From Lachnospiraceae bacterium (GTDB lineage: Bacteria; Bacillota; Clostridia; Lachnospirales; Lachnospiraceae), in assembly GCA_024684155.1 (NCBI GenBank), contig JAIKXK010000313.1, positions 1 through 7,021 on the forward strand: 7,021 nt of DNA, written 5' to 3'. The notes beneath the pieces are model-generated. The model was not told the DNA's origin. It saw nothing but the letters and a program-made list of their open reading frames with translations, and searched no databases. Below are positions 6,104 to 7,021 of the stretch, piece after piece; position 1 is the first letter of the stretch, and each line of letters starts with the position of its first letter. Both the position numbers and the translations under genes were made by a program.

Positions 6104-6880
6104 ATGGAAAAGAAAAACTATCGCATTAAAGTAGCATACGACGGTACCAGGTACTATGGATGGGAACACCAGCCTGGCAAGGAAACAATTCAGGGAAAGC
6201 TTGAAATGGTGCTTGCCAGAATGGTAGGACTAGATCCGGCTCCAGAAGATTTTTTTGGAGATGGGGCCCCTGTAGAGGTTATTGGTGCAGGTCGAACCGA
6301 TGCTGGGGTACATGCTCGTGCAATGATTTGTAATACCTATTTAGAAACAAGCCTTTTACCAGATGAGATTCGGGATTATATGAATTCTTATTTGCCAGAT
6401 GATATTGCAGTGGCAGAGGTGAAAGTTGCCAGTGAGAGGTTCCATGCAAGATACAATGCCATAGGAAAGACTTATCAGTATACCTGTTTTGACGGACCAG
6501 TAAAGCCTGTTTTTAATCGTAAGTATTATACTTACTTAGAAACTCCGGTAGATGTTGAAGCAATGCAACGTGCTGCCACTTATTTAGTGGGAGAGCATGA
6601 TTTTAAATCATTTTGTGGAAATTCCCATATGAAAAAGTCTACGGTTCGAATGGTGGATAAGATTGAGATTAGACGTAGCAAAGGATATATCTATTTTACC
6701 TTTCATGGAACCGGTTTTTTACAAAATATGGTTCGTATTTTAGTGGGAACTCTTCTTGAAGTAGGGATTGGCCGAATGAAACCGGAAGATATGCCTGGTG
6801 TTTTAGAAGCAAAGAATCGAAGAAGCGCCGGACCAACAGCACCGGCCAAGGGCCTTAGTCTTATAAAAGTAGATTACTAA
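6104..6880 (+). CDS. truA: tRNA pseudouridine(38-40) synthase TruA
   Basis: Converts uridine to pseudouridine at positions 38-40 of the tRNA anticodon arm. The 258 residues fit the family. The N-terminus has the typical AYDGTRYYGWEHQPG (11-25) and TIQGKLE (28-34); the catalytic aspartate is D66 in GAGRTDAGVHA (61-71). The conserved base-stacking tyrosine is in K-T-Y-Q-Y (122-126), and HDFKSFCG (165-172) and GTGFLQNMVRILVGTLLEVG (202-221) are C-terminal family motifs. A short insertion (about 43-56) enlarges the loop before the catalytic strand. The start is four bases after the fprA stop and no Shine-Dalgarno is visible, so translation is probably coupled to fprA. Clostridia often carry more than one truA paralogue, the canonical one near rplQ and ecf transporter genes; this fprA-linked copy may be a second one. 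The terminator follows directly. Confidence 0.94.
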   Translation: MEKKNYRIKVAYDGTRYYGWEHQPGKETIQGKLEMVLARMVGLDPAPEDFFGDGAPVEVIGAGRTDAGVHARAMICNTYLETSLLPDEIRDYMNSYLPDDIAVAEVKVASERFHARYNAIGKTYQYTCFDGPVKPVFNRKYYTYLETPVDVEAMQRAATYLVGEHDFKSFCGNSHMKKSTVRMVDKIEIRRSKGYIYFTFHGTGFLQNMVRILVGTLLEVGIGRMKPEDMPGVLEAKNRRSAGPTAPAKGLSLIKVDY

Positions 6881-6891
6881 ACAATGAATAG

Positions 6892-6924
6892 AAAGTCTGT
6901 GGTTAGTTGACCACAGGCTTTTTT
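6892..6924 (+). terminator. Rho-independent terminator after truA
   Basis: A stem of about 13 pairs (6892-6904 with 6909-6921, including two T-G wobbles) closes on a four-base loop (6905-6908) and runs into six T residues (6919-6924). It starts 12 bases after the truA stop and ends the plus-strand gene run. On the minus strand the stem is followed only by an interrupted T-run, so it may act weakly in that direction too. Confidence 0.92.
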
Positions 6925-6968
6925 ATTATGCCAAAAGATAAGAATAACAAGAATTATCTGTATTTATG

Positions 6969-6994
6969 CACAAAAAATGATGACGCTTTTTGTG
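6969..6994. repeat. 8-bp inverted repeat in the right-end intergenic region
   Basis: CACAAAAA (6969-6976) and TTTTTGTG (6987-6994) are exact complements separated by ten bases. The arms are A/T-rich, so chance is a real possibility. The repeat lies just before a TTGACG (7002-7007) that could be a -35 box whose -10 would fall outside the window; an operator for the next gene is conceivable. The remaining bases after the terminator show nothing else. Confidence 0.4.
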
Positions 6995-7021
6995 AATGAT
7001 TTTGACGAAAAATGATTGAAT

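Noticed and set aside
6928..6999. 23-codon frame starting ATGCCAAAAGAT after the terminator
   Set aside because: The start lies four bases past the terminator T-run, with no ribosome site or promoter between, and the peptide has no recognisable motif.

Overview
The window looks like chromosomal DNA from an AT-rich, anaerobic Gram-positive bacterium, most likely a Clostridia member of the Lachnospiraceae type. The evidence is AGGAG-type ribosome binding sites, low-GC codon use, a flavodiiron protein typical of strict anaerobes, a TrpB2-type tryptophan synthase, and a PAS domain of a style common in that family. No transposase, integrase, phage gene, CRISPR array, tRNA or rRNA is visible. This assignment is by recalled family resemblance; no database search was run.

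Layout. The left edge (1-77, minus strand) holds the first 25 codons of a gene that leaves the window. Its Cys-rich N-terminus matches the FliB-type flagellin lysine-N-methylase family. It diverges from an eight-helix membrane protein of unknown function (181-1086, plus), and the roughly 100-base gap carries a good minus-strand promoter. From 1136 to 6880 all genes lie on the plus strand with short gaps: a stand-alone TrpB2, a class I SAM-dependent methyltransferase, a maltose/galactoside-type O-acetyltransferase, a PAS protein with a degenerate GGDEF domain, a flavodiiron protein (FprA type) and the tRNA pseudouridine synthase TruA. A strong intrinsic terminator at 6892-6924 closes the run. 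The last 97 bases hold no convincing gene.

Transcription. A near-consensus promoter (1070-1098) sits at the 3' end of the membrane-protein gene and should drive trpB2-methyltransferase-acetyltransferase. An extended -10 promoter (about 3992-4000) in the 69-base gap before the PAS-GGDEF gene probably starts a second unit, PAS-GGDEF-fprA-truA. There is no terminator between the two, so read-through is likely.

How the genes may work together. FprA would reduce O2 and/or NO and is the clearest physiological signal. The PAS-GGDEF protein 14 bases upstream is a candidate sensor for the same stress, but its YGDNF signature and other lost residues argue against cyclic-di-GMP synthesis. TrpB2 would make tryptophan from indole without TrpA. 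The methyltransferase and acetyltransferase have no identifiable substrate here. Nothing in the window makes a convincing case for a wholly new system. The points most worth a second look are the degenerate GGDEF gene coupled to fprA, a long perfect hairpin inside the methyltransferase gene, and the orphan TrpB2.
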